In this document: piece after piece, positions 27,366 through 36,061 of the stretch | Layout: each line of letters starts with the position of its first letter | Position numbering within the stretch: position 1 is the stretch's first letter | NCBI RefSeq assembly: GCF_011170125.1 | Contig: NZ_BLLN01000001.1 | Coordinates: 342,404 to 406,403 of the forward strand | Length of the DNA: 64,000 nucleotides | From: Streptomyces diastaticus subsp. diastaticus | GTDB taxonomy: Bacteria > Actinomycetota > Actinomycetes > Streptomycetales > Streptomycetaceae | Reading direction: 5' to 3' | Notes under the pieces: model-generated | What the model saw: the letters and a program-made list of their open reading frames with translations, nothing else | Told to the model about the DNA's origin: nothing | Database searches by the model: none | Made by a program: the position numbers and the translations under genes

Positions 27366-28547
27366 TTGGCGTCGCACCGCAAGCCCCGCGCCCCCCGCCA
27401 CCGCACCGCCGGTGCCCTCGGCCTCACCACGGCCGCCCTCACCTCGGTGGCCCTGCTCTCCCAGACCGCGCAGGCGGCCCCGCAGCGGCCCGCCGCGCCG
27501 AAGCCCTCCCTGGAGGAGGTGCAGAAGAAGGTGGACCGGCTCTACCGCGAGGCCGGTACGGCCACCCAGAAGTACAACGCCGCCCAGGAGCGGACCAGGA
27601 CCCAGCGCGCCAAGGTCGACAAGCTGCTGGACGGCGTCGCCGAGCGGGCCGACAAACTGAACGCCGCCCGCGGCGAGCTGGGCGCCTTCGCCGCCGCCCA
27701 GTACCGCAGCGGCGGCATGTCCGAGACGGCCACCCTGCTGCTCGCCGACGACCCGCAGAGCTGGTTCGACCAGAGCCAGCTCATGAACCGCCTCACCCAG
27801 CGGCAGAAGGCCGTCGTCGACGACTACCGGACCCAGCAGGCGGCGGCGGGCCGCGAGCGCGCCAAGGCCGCCCGCCAGCTGGAGAGCCTCACCGAGTCGC
27901 AGCGCACCCTCAAGGACTCCAAGCGCGAGGTGCAGGCCAAGCTCACCGAGGCCCGCACGCTGCTCTCCGAGCTGACCGCCGAGGAGAAGGCGCGGCTCGC
28001 CGAGATCGAGCGGAAGAAGCAGGCCGAGGCCGAGCGCAAGGCGAAGGAGCGCGCGAAGCAGGAGGAGGCCGAGCGCGAGGCCCGGGAGGCGGCCGAGGAG
28101 AAGGAGCGCGAGGAGGCCGGCTCAGGCGGCGCGGGGTCGGGTTCCGGCCCGGGCACCGGCTCCGGCGGCGGCTCCACGGCCCCCGGCTCCTCGTACGCCG
28201 CCAAGGCCGAGAAGGTGATCGCCTTCGCCCGCGCCCAGATGGGCAAGCCGTACGTCTGGGGTGCGGCCGGCCCCGACTCCTTCGACTGCTCGGGCCTCAC
28301 CCAGGCCGCCTGGAAGACCGCCGGCATCTCGCTGCCTCGCACCACCTGGGACCAGGTGGGGGTCGGCCAGAAGGTCTCCGTGGACGCAGCCCAACCCGGT
28401 GACCTGGTCTTCTTCTACGACGACATCAGCCACGTCGGCATCTACATCGGTGGCGGCGAGATGATCCACGCCCCGAAGCCCGGCGCCGACGTCCGGGTCG
28501 AGTCGATCTACTACATGCCGATCCACAGTGTGGTGCGGCCGGCCTGA
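27366..28547 (+). CDS. Secreted NlpC/P60 peptidoglycan hydrolase, riboswitch-controlled
   Basis: The 393-residue protein has an N-terminal signal peptide (to about residue 38, ending TAQAAP), a long coiled-coil region to about 250 (rich in E/K/R, with KKQAEAERKAKERAK), a Gly/Ser linker, and a C-terminal NlpC/P60 domain. The catalytic triad is C308 (FDCSG), H356 (ISHVGIYI) and H368 (MIHAP). It should cleave stem-peptide bonds of peptidoglycan outside the cell. The TTG start at 27366 has GAAGGAGT 8 bases upstream. The upstream c-di-AMP riboswitch links it to osmotic and wall control. Confidence 0.93.
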   Translation: MASHRKPRAPRHRTAGALGLTTAALTSVALLSQTAQAAPQRPAAPKPSLEEVQKKVDRLYREAGTATQKYNAAQERTRTQRAKVDKLLDGVAERADKLNAARGELGAFAAAQYRSGGMSETATLLLADDPQSWFDQSQLMNRLTQRQKAVVDDYRTQQAAAGRERAKAARQLESLTESQRTLKDSKREVQAKLTEARTLLSELTAEEKARLAEIERKKQAEAERKAKERAKQEEAEREAREAAEEKEREEAGSGGAGSGSGPGTGSGGGSTAPGSSYAAKAEKVIAFARAQMGKPYVWGAAGPDSFDCSGLTQAAWKTAGISLPRTTWDQVGVGQKVSVDAAQPGDLVFFYDDISHVGIYIGGGEMIHAPKPGADVRVESIYYMPIHSVVRPA

Positions 28548-28577
28548 CCGGCGCTCAAGGCCCGTACGGGCGGCCAC

Positions 28578-28636
28578 GCACGGCGAAGGCCGGGTTCCTC
28601 ACCGTCGTTCGGTGGGGAACCCGGCCTTCGCCGTGC
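28578..28636. terminator. Strong bidirectional terminator
   Basis: Arms of 21 bases (28578-28598 and 28616-28636) pair perfectly, with further pairing (CACCG/CGGTG) inside. It lies between the convergent NlpC/P60 and small membrane-protein genes. Confidence 0.9.
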
Positions 28637-28674
28637 ACCGCGGCCCGCGGAACCCCGGACAGGGGGCGGCGGGG

Positions 28675-29028
28675 TCAGGTCCAGAGGGTGGCGATGAAGA
28701 TGTTGAGCACGGTCAGGCCGCCGACGGCGGCGAAGACGCCCTTGTCGACCTTCTCGTCGTCGCGTTTCACGTAGACCAGGGCGAGGATGACTATGAGGAC
28801 CAGCAGCTTGATGCCGATCTTCATGTGGTTGAGGGTGCCGCCGTCCATCTCGCGCAGACCGACCAGGAGGATGCCGGTCACGAGCATGGTGAGGGCGCCG
28901 TGGAGCATGGCGGGGATGAAGCGGGCCGTGCCCGCACCGATCGCCTTCATCTGGGTGAGGAAACCACCCAGGAGTGAGGCGATGCCGATGATGTGCAGGC
29001 CGACGAACACATTGATGAGGACGTCCAT
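28675..29028 (-). CDS. Small integral membrane protein, unknown function
   Basis: The 117-residue protein has four predicted transmembrane segments beginning MDVLINVFVGLHIIGIASLLGGF and ending VLNIFIATLWT. I recognise it as a conserved actinobacterial integral membrane protein found beside NlpC/P60 genes, without assigned function. ATG 29028 has AGGG 8 bases upstream; the frame is open upstream but the extra part is Arg/Pro-rich and not membrane-like. It sits between two NlpC/P60 paralogues. Confidence 0.85.
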   Translation of the reverse strand: MDVLINVFVGLHIIGIASLLGGFLTQMKAIGAGTARFIPAMLHGALTMLVTGILLVGLREMDGGTLNHMKIGIKLLVLIVILALVYVKRDDEKVDKGVFAAVGGLTVLNIFIATLWT

Positions 29029-29885
29029 GGCTCGCACCCTAACGAGGCCCCCGGCGCCCCCGGCCCACCAGGGTCCTGCCCGCCGGGACGACGCCGGCCG
29101 ACGGGCTGCGGCCCGGGGCCGGACACCGTTCGCGGGCGAAGGTGCCGCGGCGGGCGCGGACAGGGCCGACGGCGAGGAACTCGTCGGACGGCACCCGCTC
29201 ACCGGCGGCCGGGGCCGAAGCGGTGGCCCTTTCGGGAAGCCGGGCTCCCCCGCACCACGTGGCAGGCGGAGGCGGCCAGGCTCGCGGTGAGGCCGTGCCG
29301 GGTCGTCCGGGAGGTCTCCCGGGGGGCCGGCCGGCGGTCGACCCGAGGCCGCTCGGCCCGAGGCCGCGCCCACCGCACGCCGCCTCACCGTCCGCCCCGG
29401 GTGCGTGGCAGCCGCCGTACGCGTCCTCCCTGCCCGGGCCGGTGCGGCTCGCGGCGGGGGCCGCGTACGCGGTGGTCCCGCCTCCCCGGCCGGAGGCGGG
29501 ACGGGCCGCGCCGGGTGCGGCGGCGGTGGCGGTGGCGGGCGCGGCTCGTACGCGACGGCAGCGGGCAGCGGGCAGCGGGCAGCGGGCAGCGGGCAGCGGG
29601 CAGCGGGCAGCGGGCCATTCGATCATGGGGTCCCGGCGGGGAGGGCAGAGGCGGCGGGGAAGTGGTCACAAGCGGTCGGTCGGCGGTTCCGACCGGATGT
29701 TTGCGGACAATCCAGCCCTGGGCCGTGACATTCGGGCTTAGCTCCTCCCTGGCGCACCCGGCACTCGGCATAGTCCACAGGCACCGGCCGCGCCTACGAG
29801 ACGGCCCGGCGGCACCCGCTCCCCTGCGCGGACCCCACCGGGACCCGGCTCGCTCCCCTGACCCCGACCGGAAGGACGCGCGGCT
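29029..29885. other. 857-bp non-coding region before the second NlpC/P60 gene
   Basis: No gene is supported. It contains the promoter side of the small membrane gene, an array of eight 7-bp repeats (29558-29613) and the leader of the second NlpC/P60 gene. No ydaO riboswitch blocks are visible in that leader. Confidence 0.5.
29558..29613. repeat. Heptanucleotide tandem repeat, eight copies of GCAGCGG
   Basis: Eight perfect head-to-tail copies, 56 bases, in non-coding DNA about 270 bases before the second NlpC/P60 gene. Copy number is likely to vary between strains by slippage. Confidence 0.95.
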
Positions 29886-30989
29886 GTGGCCTCGCACCGG
29901 AAGCCCCGATTCCGCAAGCTGGCGGTGAATCTCCCCGCCCCCGGGCGCCTCACGCCGGGAGCCTCTCTGCGCAACGCCACCGCCACCGCGCTGGCCCTCG
30001 CCGGGGCGGCGGGCTCGGTGGTCGCCGGTTCGCCCGTGGCGCAGGCCGCGCCCGGCCCGACGCCCGCGCAGGTCAAGGCCAAGGTGGACCGGCTCCACCG
30101 GGAGGCCGAGATCGCCACCGAGAAGTACAACGGCGCCAAGGAGAAGGCCGACAAGGCCGAACGCCGCCTCGACGGGCTCCAGGACGAGGCGGCCCGCCGG
30201 ACCGCCCAGCTCAACCAGGCCCGTACCGCGCTGGGCGCCACCGCCGCCGCGCAGTACCGCGCCGGTGCGGTGGACCCGTCCGTCGCGCTCTTCCTCACCT
30301 CGGATCCCGACGGCTACCTCGACCGGGCCGCCCGCGCCGACCGCGCCGCCGGACGCCAGTCCGCCCAGATCGCCGGGGTGCGCCAGAAGATGCGCGTCGT
30401 CGACCAGTTGCGCACCGAGGCCGACACGGTCCTGGCCGGGCTGGAGAAGCGCCGCGGCGAACTGCGTGCGCACAAGAAGACGGTCACCGGCAAGCTGGCC
30501 GAGTCCCGCGCCCTGCTCGCCCGCCTGACCGCCGCCGAACGCGCCGAGGTCACCGGTAAGGAACCGCGCGCCTCCCGCGCCCAGGCCCGCCCCGCGTCCT
30601 CCGCCGCCTCTCCCGCCGCCGGCGCGGTCAAGGCCCCGAACTCCCGTGCCGCCCAGGCCGTCGCCTTCGCCCGCACCGCCATCGGCAAGCCGTACGTCTG
30701 GGGCGCGACCGGCCCGAACGCCTTCGACTGCTCGGGCCTGACGCAGGCCGCCTGGCGCGCCGCCGGTGTCTCCCTCCCCCGCACCACCTACACCCAGATC
30801 AACGCCGGCCAGCGTGTCTCCCGCGACCGACTCGCCCCCGGCGACCTGGTCTTCTTCTACTCCTCCATCAGCCACGTCGGCCTCTACATCGGCGACGGCC
30901 AGATGATCCACGCCCCGAACCCGAACGCCCCCGTCCGCGTCGCCCCGATCAGCGAGATGCCGTTCGCGGGGGCGACGCGGGTGGCGTGA
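29886..30989 (+). CDS. Secreted NlpC/P60 peptidoglycan hydrolase (second paralogue)
   Basis: The 367-residue protein opens MASHRKPR like its paralogue 2.5 kb upstream. It has a signal peptide ending near residue 55 (SPVAQAAP), a coiled coil from about 60 to 225, an Ala/Ser/Pro linker, and a C-terminal NlpC/P60 domain with C282 (FDCSG), H330 (ISHVGLYI) and H342 (MIHAP). GGAAGGA lies 9 bases before GTG 29886. It is a paralogue with a shorter coil and no riboswitch, so the two are probably regulated differently. Confidence 0.92.
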   Translation: MASHRKPRFRKLAVNLPAPGRLTPGASLRNATATALALAGAAGSVVAGSPVAQAAPGPTPAQVKAKVDRLHREAEIATEKYNGAKEKADKAERRLDGLQDEAARRTAQLNQARTALGATAAAQYRAGAVDPSVALFLTSDPDGYLDRAARADRAAGRQSAQIAGVRQKMRVVDQLRTEADTVLAGLEKRRGELRAHKKTVTGKLAESRALLARLTAAERAEVTGKEPRASRAQARPASSAASPAAGAVKAPNSRAAQAVAFARTAIGKPYVWGATGPNAFDCSGLTQAAWRAAGVSLPRTTYTQINAGQRVSRDRLAPGDLVFFYSSISHVGLYIGDGQMIHAPNPNAPVRVAPISEMPFAGATRVA

Positions 30990-31018
30990 GCCGGAGTCCC
31001 GGAGTCGGGCGACCGACC

Positions 31019-31037
31019 GGGGGCGCGGGACGCCCCT
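31019..31037. terminator. Short hairpin between convergent genes
   Basis: GGGGCG pairs with CGCCCC around CGGGA, between the second NlpC/P60 gene and a minus-strand membrane gene. Weak compared with other terminators here. Confidence 0.4.
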
Positions 31038-31369
31038 CAGGCGTGGCTCGCCCCCGTCCGGCCGTGGCCGTGACCGCGGGAGGCCAGCCACCGGTACCCC
31101 GCTCCCAGCGCGAGGGCCTGCACGAGGGCTCCGGCCGCGACGCCGAGGAACGGGAGCGGCCCCGGGAGGCCGGCGAGGAGGAGGGAGGTGGGTGCGGTGA
31201 CGAAGAAGCCCCAGACCGCGGCCGTACTGGCGTCGGCGTGGGTGACCAGGAGGGTGTCCACGCCGATCCACACCCAGACGGCGGCGACGACGGCGAGGTA
31301 GCCGAGGGCGAGCGGGTTGAGCAGGCAGCGGCGGAGGGTCGTACCGGCGGAACGCGGTGCGGCGGGCAT
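31037..31369 (-). CDS. Small membrane protein, unknown function
   Basis: The 110-residue protein has three hydrophobic segments (LLNPLALGYLAVVAAVWVWIG, AVWGFFVTAPTSLLLAGLPG, FLGVAAGALVQALALGAG) and a His/Arg-rich tail. No family is recognised beyond Streptomyces hypothetical membrane proteins. ATG 31369 is chosen for the near-perfect AGGAGG 7 bases upstream, although the frame is open to 31414. Confidence 0.8.
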   Translation of the reverse strand: MPAAPRSAGTTLRRCLLNPLALGYLAVVAAVWVWIGVDTLLVTHADASTAAVWGFFVTAPTSLLLAGLPGPLPFLGVAAGALVQALALGAGYRWLASRGHGHGRTGASHA

Positions 31370-31453
31370 GTCGGGGCCTCCTGAGGAACCGTGGTGGTCG
31401 TTGTCGGGTCCCACGGTGTCAGGGAAGGAGCACGGCGGCTTGAGTAGCCGTAC

Positions 31454-32431
31454 TCACCCGCGCTGTCGGTAGGTGTACGTGTTCAGGGCGTCGACGGCCG
31501 CCATCGGGTCGCCGTCGCCGTACTGGTCGACGGCGAGGAAGTTGGGCTTCTTCGCCGCGGCGGGCAGGCAGTGGTTCTCGGCCCGGTCCTGGAGCTTGGC
31601 GTTGTCGTTGGCGTACGTCGGGTACACCGGGACGTCGCGGAAGTGGTTCATCACGAAGAGGCGGCGGAAGCCGGGCTCCTCCTGGGTGAGGGGTACGTCG
31701 TCCCAGCGGCTGCGGCAGGTCCAGTCGGCGTCGCCGATGCCGCCACCCATCGACCAGTGATTCTCGACCGTCCAGTCCTTCTGGCTCATGAAGCCGAGCC
31801 GGTTCTTGCCGTTCTCGCGGCCGGAGGCGGCGGTGTCGGCGGTGAAGAGCAGGAGCCGCTGTCCCGAGGCACGCAGGGAGCTGACGGCCGGCCAGCCGTT
31901 CTCGCGCACCCCCGCGGTGTCCGGCCGGAAGACCCGGCCGCCGAGCCGGCCGCCGTCGGCGAGCAGGGCGCCGAGTTCCGCGGTGAGCTGGTCGGCGGTG
32001 GTGTAGTCCTCCAGGAAGACGGTGATGACGGCCTCCTGGTCGCGCTCCAGGAAGTCGGCGATCGCGGTGAAGACGGTGGCCGCGTCGACGTTGGAGCCGC
32101 AGGGGTTGAGGACGGGGATCGCGTGGCACATGCGCACCCGGCCGTTCGCGTGGTGCGCGTCCAGCATCAGCGCCCGTACCCCGTCGTCCAGTTGGCGGGC
32201 GACGCTGTGCGGCTGGTTGGGGGCCGCGAGGGCGGACCTCCGCTGGTCCTCGGTGTTGTGCATGGCGTTGTGCCCGGTGAGGAAGGTCAGGTCGGCGAGG
32301 GTCGGGTCCGCCGGCAGGGGCTCGCGTCCGGCGGCGGCCGCCGGGCCCTGGCCGGTGAACGCGGTCAGGGCCAGGGCGAGGGCCGCGACGGCGGCCGCAC
32401 CCCGCCCCGTGAACGTACGACGCGTCCGCAC
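31454..32431 (-). CDS. Secreted phosphatidylinositol-specific phospholipase C-like protein
   Basis: The 325-residue protein has a signal peptide (about 1-34, ending PAAAAG) and a PI-PLC X-like TIM-barrel. Likely catalytic histidines are H54 in LTGHNAMHN and H103 in RVRMCHAIP, with the typical QLDDGVRALMLDAH strand between. These enzymes cleave phosphodiester lipids outside the cell; the substrate is unknown. GGAGAGGGG lies 6 bases before GTG 32431. It is divergent from the VOC gene. Confidence 0.85.
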   Translation of the reverse strand: MRTRRTFTGRGAAAVAALALALTAFTGQGPAAAAGREPLPADPTLADLTFLTGHNAMHNTEDQRRSALAAPNQPHSVARQLDDGVRALMLDAHHANGRVRMCHAIPVLNPCGSNVDAATVFTAIADFLERDQEAVITVFLEDYTTADQLTAELGALLADGGRLGGRVFRPDTAGVRENGWPAVSSLRASGQRLLLFTADTAASGRENGKNRLGFMSQKDWTVENHWSMGGGIGDADWTCRSRWDDVPLTQEEPGFRRLFVMNHFRDVPVYPTYANDNAKLQDRAENHCLPAAAKKPNFLAVDQYGDGDPMAAVDALNTYTYRQRG

Positions 32432-32553
32432 CGCGGGTCCCCTCTCCGCCGGAACTCAGGGCGCCGACACGCCCGTTGGGGAGGGTGGCACAGAACACGG
32501 GGGCGCACCAGGGTGCCCGGCGGGGCCCGCCGGGGGCGCCTACACTGCCCGGC

Positions 32554-32997
32554 ATGGCTTGTCGCATCAGTGAGCTGGTCGTCGACGCCGCCGACGCTGA
32601 ACGGCTCGCCGTCTTCTGGAGCGAGGTCCTCGGCCACGTCGAGGTCGGCCGGGAGGACGACGGGAGCATCGAGACCGGGCCCCCCGGCACCGGCTTCGGC
32701 GGCCCGCGGCCCACCCTCGTCCTCAGCCCGACCGAGGACCCGCGCCCCCGGCGGCTCCGGCTGCACCTAGACGTCAGTCCGACCGACCGCGACCAGGACG
32801 CCGAGCCGGCGCGCCTTCTCGCGCTCGGTGCCAGCCACGCGGACGTCGGCCAGACGGGTGAGGAGTCCTGGCACGTCCTGGCCGACCCCGAGGGAAACGA
32901 GTTCTGCCTGGTCCGCGCCGGACGGAGGCCGCCCCGGCTCCGGCACGGCCCCGGGGTGCGGGACGGGCGCCGTGCGGGATGGGGCGGCACGCCCTAG
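32554..32997 (+). CDS. VOC/glyoxalase-fold protein
   Basis: The 147-residue protein is a single-domain VOC member: ISELVVDAADAERLAVFWSEVLGH at the start, RLRLHLDVSPTD in the middle and WHVLADPEGNEFCLV near 110-124. The family covers glyoxalases, dioxygenases and antibiotic-binding proteins; no specific role can be given. ATG 32554 lies 7 bases after TACACT and has no ribosome site, so a leaderless message is likely. The Arg/Gly-rich tail after residue 125 is probably disordered. Confidence 0.82.
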   Translation: MACRISELVVDAADAERLAVFWSEVLGHVEVGREDDGSIETGPPGTGFGGPRPTLVLSPTEDPRPRRLRLHLDVSPTDRDQDAEPARLLALGASHADVGQTGEESWHVLADPEGNEFCLVRAGRRPPRLRHGPGVRDGRRAGWGGTP

Positions 32998-33047
32998 CGT
33001 GGGTCTCGGGGCCCGGCTCCTGCCGGCCCGTGCGGGAGGTGGTCCGT

Positions 33048-34313
33048 GTGACCGCGTTTCTGATCAGCGGGGCGTCCGTGTGGGACGGTCTCGCCGACGC
33101 TCCGGCCCAAGGGCTGGAGGTGTGGGTCGAGGACGGCCGCGTACGAGCCGTCGGAGCGGATCTCTCGCCGCCGCCGGACGCGGAGACCGTCGACCTCACC
33201 GGGCACACGCTCACCCCGGGCTTCATCGACTGCCACACCCATGTCGCGATCCAGCCCGACATCCTCCGCTCGCTGGTCGGGTCCTCGGCGGCCGCGGCGC
33301 TGCGGGCGGTCCCCGTGCTACGGAGCCTGCTGGCCGGCGGGTTCACCACGATCCGCGACCTGACCTGCGCCGACGTCGCTTACACCACCCTGGACCTGCG
33401 GGACGCGGTGGCGGCCGGGCTCGTCGAGGGGCCGCGCATGCTGGTCGCCCCGCATCTCATCTCGGCGCGCGGCGGCCACGGTGACTTCAGCGGTGTCCTC
33501 GACGACCAGCGGCAGGGCCGCGAACGGGTGCTGGAGATGGCCGCGGCCGACGGCCCCGACGAGATCCGTACCCGGGTGCGGGAGGAGGTCCGGGCCGGTG
33601 CCGACTGGATCAAGTTCGCCGCGTCCGGGGGTTTCAGCTCGCCGTCGGACGACCCGAGCCGTCCGGCCTACAGCCAGGAGGAGATGGACACCCTGGTCGC
33701 CACCGCCGCCGACCTCGGCGTCCCGGCGACCCCGCACGTCTACAGCGACGAGGGCGTCCAGCGTGCCGTGCGGGCCGGTGTCCGCAGCGTCGAACACGGC
33801 AATCTCGCCTCGGCCGGGACCCTGGCGATGATCGAGGAAGCCGGGGTCTTCCTCGTCCCGACGCTGTACACGATCCTCGCCGACGCGCGCCGGGTGGACG
33901 ACGACGCGTACTGGAGCACCCGCCCGCCCTACAAGCGGCGCAAGTTCCGGCAGTTCCACGACGCGCTCCTGGCGGCCGCCGAGCACCTGGCCGCCAGCGA
34001 CGTGCGGATCGCCTTCGGGACGGACGCCGGGATGTTCCCGCACGCGGAGAACTGGCGGGAGTTCCCGGCGCTGGTCTCGGCCGGGATCTCCCCGCTGCGC
34101 GCGCTGAAGGCCGCCACCAGCGTCGCCGCGGAGCTGCTTCGCCTCGACGATCTCGGGGTGATCGCCGAGGGGAGGACCGCCGACCTCGTCGCCATGCCCG
34201 GCGACCCGTTCAGCGACATCGAGGCGACCGGCCGCGTCGACTTCGTCATGAAGGCCGGGGTGATCCATCACCGGCCGCCCCGGTCCGGCGGGCGAGGATC
34301 AGGGCGCGGATGA
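33048..34313 (+). CDS. Metal-dependent amidohydrolase (imidazolonepropionase/prolidase-like)
   Basis: The 421-residue protein is an amidohydrolase-superfamily TIM-barrel enzyme with a two-metal-type site: H63-T-H65 (FIDCHTH), K189 (WIKFAASGG), H230 (ATPHVYSD), H250 (VEHGN) and D326 (FGTDAG). Such enzymes hydrolyse Xaa-Pro or Xaa-Arg dipeptides or cyclic amides. The substrate is not clear from context. GGGAGG lies 8 bases before GTG 33048. No other pathway genes are nearby. Confidence 0.9.
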   Translation: MTAFLISGASVWDGLADAPAQGLEVWVEDGRVRAVGADLSPPPDAETVDLTGHTLTPGFIDCHTHVAIQPDILRSLVGSSAAAALRAVPVLRSLLAGGFTTIRDLTCADVAYTTLDLRDAVAAGLVEGPRMLVAPHLISARGGHGDFSGVLDDQRQGRERVLEMAAADGPDEIRTRVREEVRAGADWIKFAASGGFSSPSDDPSRPAYSQEEMDTLVATAADLGVPATPHVYSDEGVQRAVRAGVRSVEHGNLASAGTLAMIEEAGVFLVPTLYTILADARRVDDDAYWSTRPPYKRRKFRQFHDALLAAAEHLAASDVRIAFGTDAGMFPHAENWREFPALVSAGISPLRALKAATSVAAELLRLDDLGVIAEGRTADLVAMPGDPFSDIEATGRVDFVMKAGVIHHRPPRSGGRGSGRG

Positions 34314-34877
34314 GCCCGTGCCCCCGGCCGGGCCGGGCGGACCGGAACGGTGGGTACGAGGCGTGGGCCAGGGCGGCCAGGGCCTCGGTGCGGCAGGAGG
34401 TGTGTCCTCCCGCAGGACGTGGTGCTCCTCGCGTCCCGTGCGGTCGACGGTGAGGTCGAACCGGCCGTCGGTGCCCGGCAGCCGGCCGACGGGGCCCGGA
34501 CACTCCTCGACGCCCTCGATCGGGAGATGCGGGAGACGCTGTGCGCGCGGACGGCGCGGAAGTGCCCGGCGGGCAGGAAGGCGGAGGCCAGGTCGCGTAC
34601 GGGGGTGAGCCGGGGCAGGCTTGACCCGGAGCCGCTGCCGGACGGGGTCTGCTGGCGGCGAGGAGGACGTCCGACCTCCCGGCCGCCGGCGAGGAGCCCT
34701 ACGCCCACCACTGGTGCGGGAAGTTGGCTGACCCCGTGGGCGGGGCGGCGGCCGGGGGCCCACGACTCGGGCCGAACGGGTGGACATGGGAGGGCGCGCC
34801 CGGGGAATGTGTCCTCCGGTACGACACTCGTGTAGTAGCGACTTCAGGGCATACCGAGAAAAGCAAAGGACGCGCTC
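34314..34877. other. 564-bp region with no confident gene
   Basis: Open frames cross it on both strands, but all are Arg/Pro-rich or lack a domain and ribosome site. A minus-strand stretch near 34430-34510 (reading PGTDGRFDLTVDRTG) has more normal composition and might be the remains of a gene. The last 60 bases form the promoter and ribosome site of the next gene. Confidence 0.4.
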
Positions 34878-35141
34878 ATGGGCATCATCGCCTGGATTCT
34901 GATCGGCCTCATCGCCGGAGCCATCGCCAAGGCACTCACCCCCGGCAAGGACCCGGGAGGCTGCCTCGTCACGATGGTGATCGGCATCGTGGGTGGTCTG
35001 CTGGGCGGCTGGCTCGGCAAGGTCATCTTCGGCGTCCACTCGATCAACGGGTTCTTCCACCTGTCGACCTGGATCGCCGCCATCGTCGGTTCCGTGATCG
35101 TGCTGCTGCTCTACCGCCTCCTCACGGGGAACAGGCGCTGA
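34878..35141 (+). CDS. GlsB/YeaQ/YmgE family membrane protein
   Basis: The 87-residue protein is the transglycosylase-associated/YeaQ family: MGIIAWILIGLIAGAIAK, a short PGKDPGG loop, then IGIVGGLLGGWLGKVIFG and a third helix VGSVIVLLLYRLL. These small Gly-rich membrane proteins are often stress-induced; the function is unknown. AAAGGA is 8 bases before ATG 34878. The upstream region may hold a stress promoter, but I could not define it. Confidence 0.9.
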   Translation: MGIIAWILIGLIAGAIAKALTPGKDPGGCLVTMVIGIVGGLLGGWLGKVIFGVHSINGFFHLSTWIAAIVGSVIVLLLYRLLTGNRR

Positions 35142-35181
35142 GCGGCACCCCCGTACGGACCACGGACCACCGGGTACGCGG

Positions 35182-35215
35182 CAGGCGGCGACGAGGACAC
35201 CCTCGTGGCCGCCTG
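35182..35215. terminator. Bidirectional terminator
   Basis: CAGGCGGC and CGAGG pair with CCTCG and GCCGCCTG in order, around ACAC. It separates the YeaQ-type gene from the convergent lipoprotein gene. Confidence 0.8.
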
Positions 35216-35239
35216 TCCCGTGTACGGGAGGGGACGGGG

Positions 35240-35971
35240 TCACGGCGCGCGATCGCCCACCGGCCCGACCTGGAAGCTGTCCCCGCACACCCGGAGGCCG
35301 TCGAGACCGTGGGTGGTCACCGTCTGTTTCGAGCCGGGCGGGTAGACGAGCAGCGTGGCCGCCTCGGGCCAGCAGCGGCCGTCGGTGACGCCCTCGCCCG
35401 CCGTCTTGACGGTCGCGTGGGCCGCCTGCCCGGGCCGCAGCCGCACCGGGCCGCCGCCCGCCCCGTCACTGCTGCGGGTGGCGGGCTCGCCCACGCGCTC
35501 CCCGCCCGCGTCCAGCAGGGAGACGCCGGGGTGGCCGACCAGGTCGCAGGGTTCGGTACCGGTGTTGGTCAGGCGCAGGTCGAAGTACTTGCTGTTCATC
35601 TCCTGTCCGTGCGCCTTCAGCGTCAGCGCCAGCCCCGTGGCCTCGCACCGGCCGACGGCAGCGGGCCGGGGCGTGGCCGGGGCGGAGGCCGGAGGGCCGC
35701 CCCCGCCCTCGTCGGGGCCCTCGGCGGACGGGGCCGCGCTCGACGGCGGGGTGCCCGTGCTGGCGGCCGGACCGGCGGCCGGTGAGGTCTGCGTGTCGCC
35801 GCTCCTGTCGGCGGCGCCCGTGTCGGCCGTGCCGCTGCCGCCGCACGCCGTCAGCACGGCCACGCAGGCGATCGCCGGCACCACGCCCCACGGCCGCCCG
35901 GGCCGCCCCCTCGCCTCCTCCGGTCCGCTCCGCCGCCGAGTCCGCCCGTCGCCCTGGTGTGTGTGGCTCAT
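35240..35971 (-). CDS. DUF4232-type lipoprotein
   Basis: The 243-residue protein has a signal peptide with lipobox LTAC (VAVLTACGG), a Ser/Thr/Pro/Gly-rich linker to about residue 110, and a C-terminal DUF4232 domain marked by CEATGLALTLKAHG, YFDLRLTNTGTEPCDLVGHPGVSL and a conserved late Cys. It is probably tethered on the outer face of the membrane. ATG 35971 (MSHTHQGDG) is preferred; the ribosome site is weak and the frame is open to 36010. Confidence 0.82.
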   Translation of the reverse strand: MSHTHQGDGRTRRRSGPEEARGRPGRPWGVVPAIACVAVLTACGGSGTADTGAADRSGDTQTSPAAGPAASTGTPPSSAAPSAEGPDEGGGGPPASAPATPRPAAVGRCEATGLALTLKAHGQEMNSKYFDLRLTNTGTEPCDLVGHPGVSLLDAGGERVGEPATRSSDGAGGGPVRLRPGQAAHATVKTAGEGVTDGRCWPEAATLLVYPPGSKQTVTTHGLDGLRVCGDSFQVGPVGDRAP

Positions 35972-36061
35972 GCTGATGCGGTTACCCGTCCGGCGGCACC
36001 CCTGCACCACGGGCCGCCGCCCGGCCGGTGGGCGGCGGCGCGTCGTGGGGGCGTACGGGTC

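Noticed and set aside
29558..29613. Tandem repeats as a CRISPR array
   Set aside because: Units are 7 bases with no spacers; simple tandem repeat.
34314..34877. Possible gene between the amidohydrolase and YeaQ genes
   Set aside because: No frame has a normal start with domain similarity; only a short stretch has gene-like composition.
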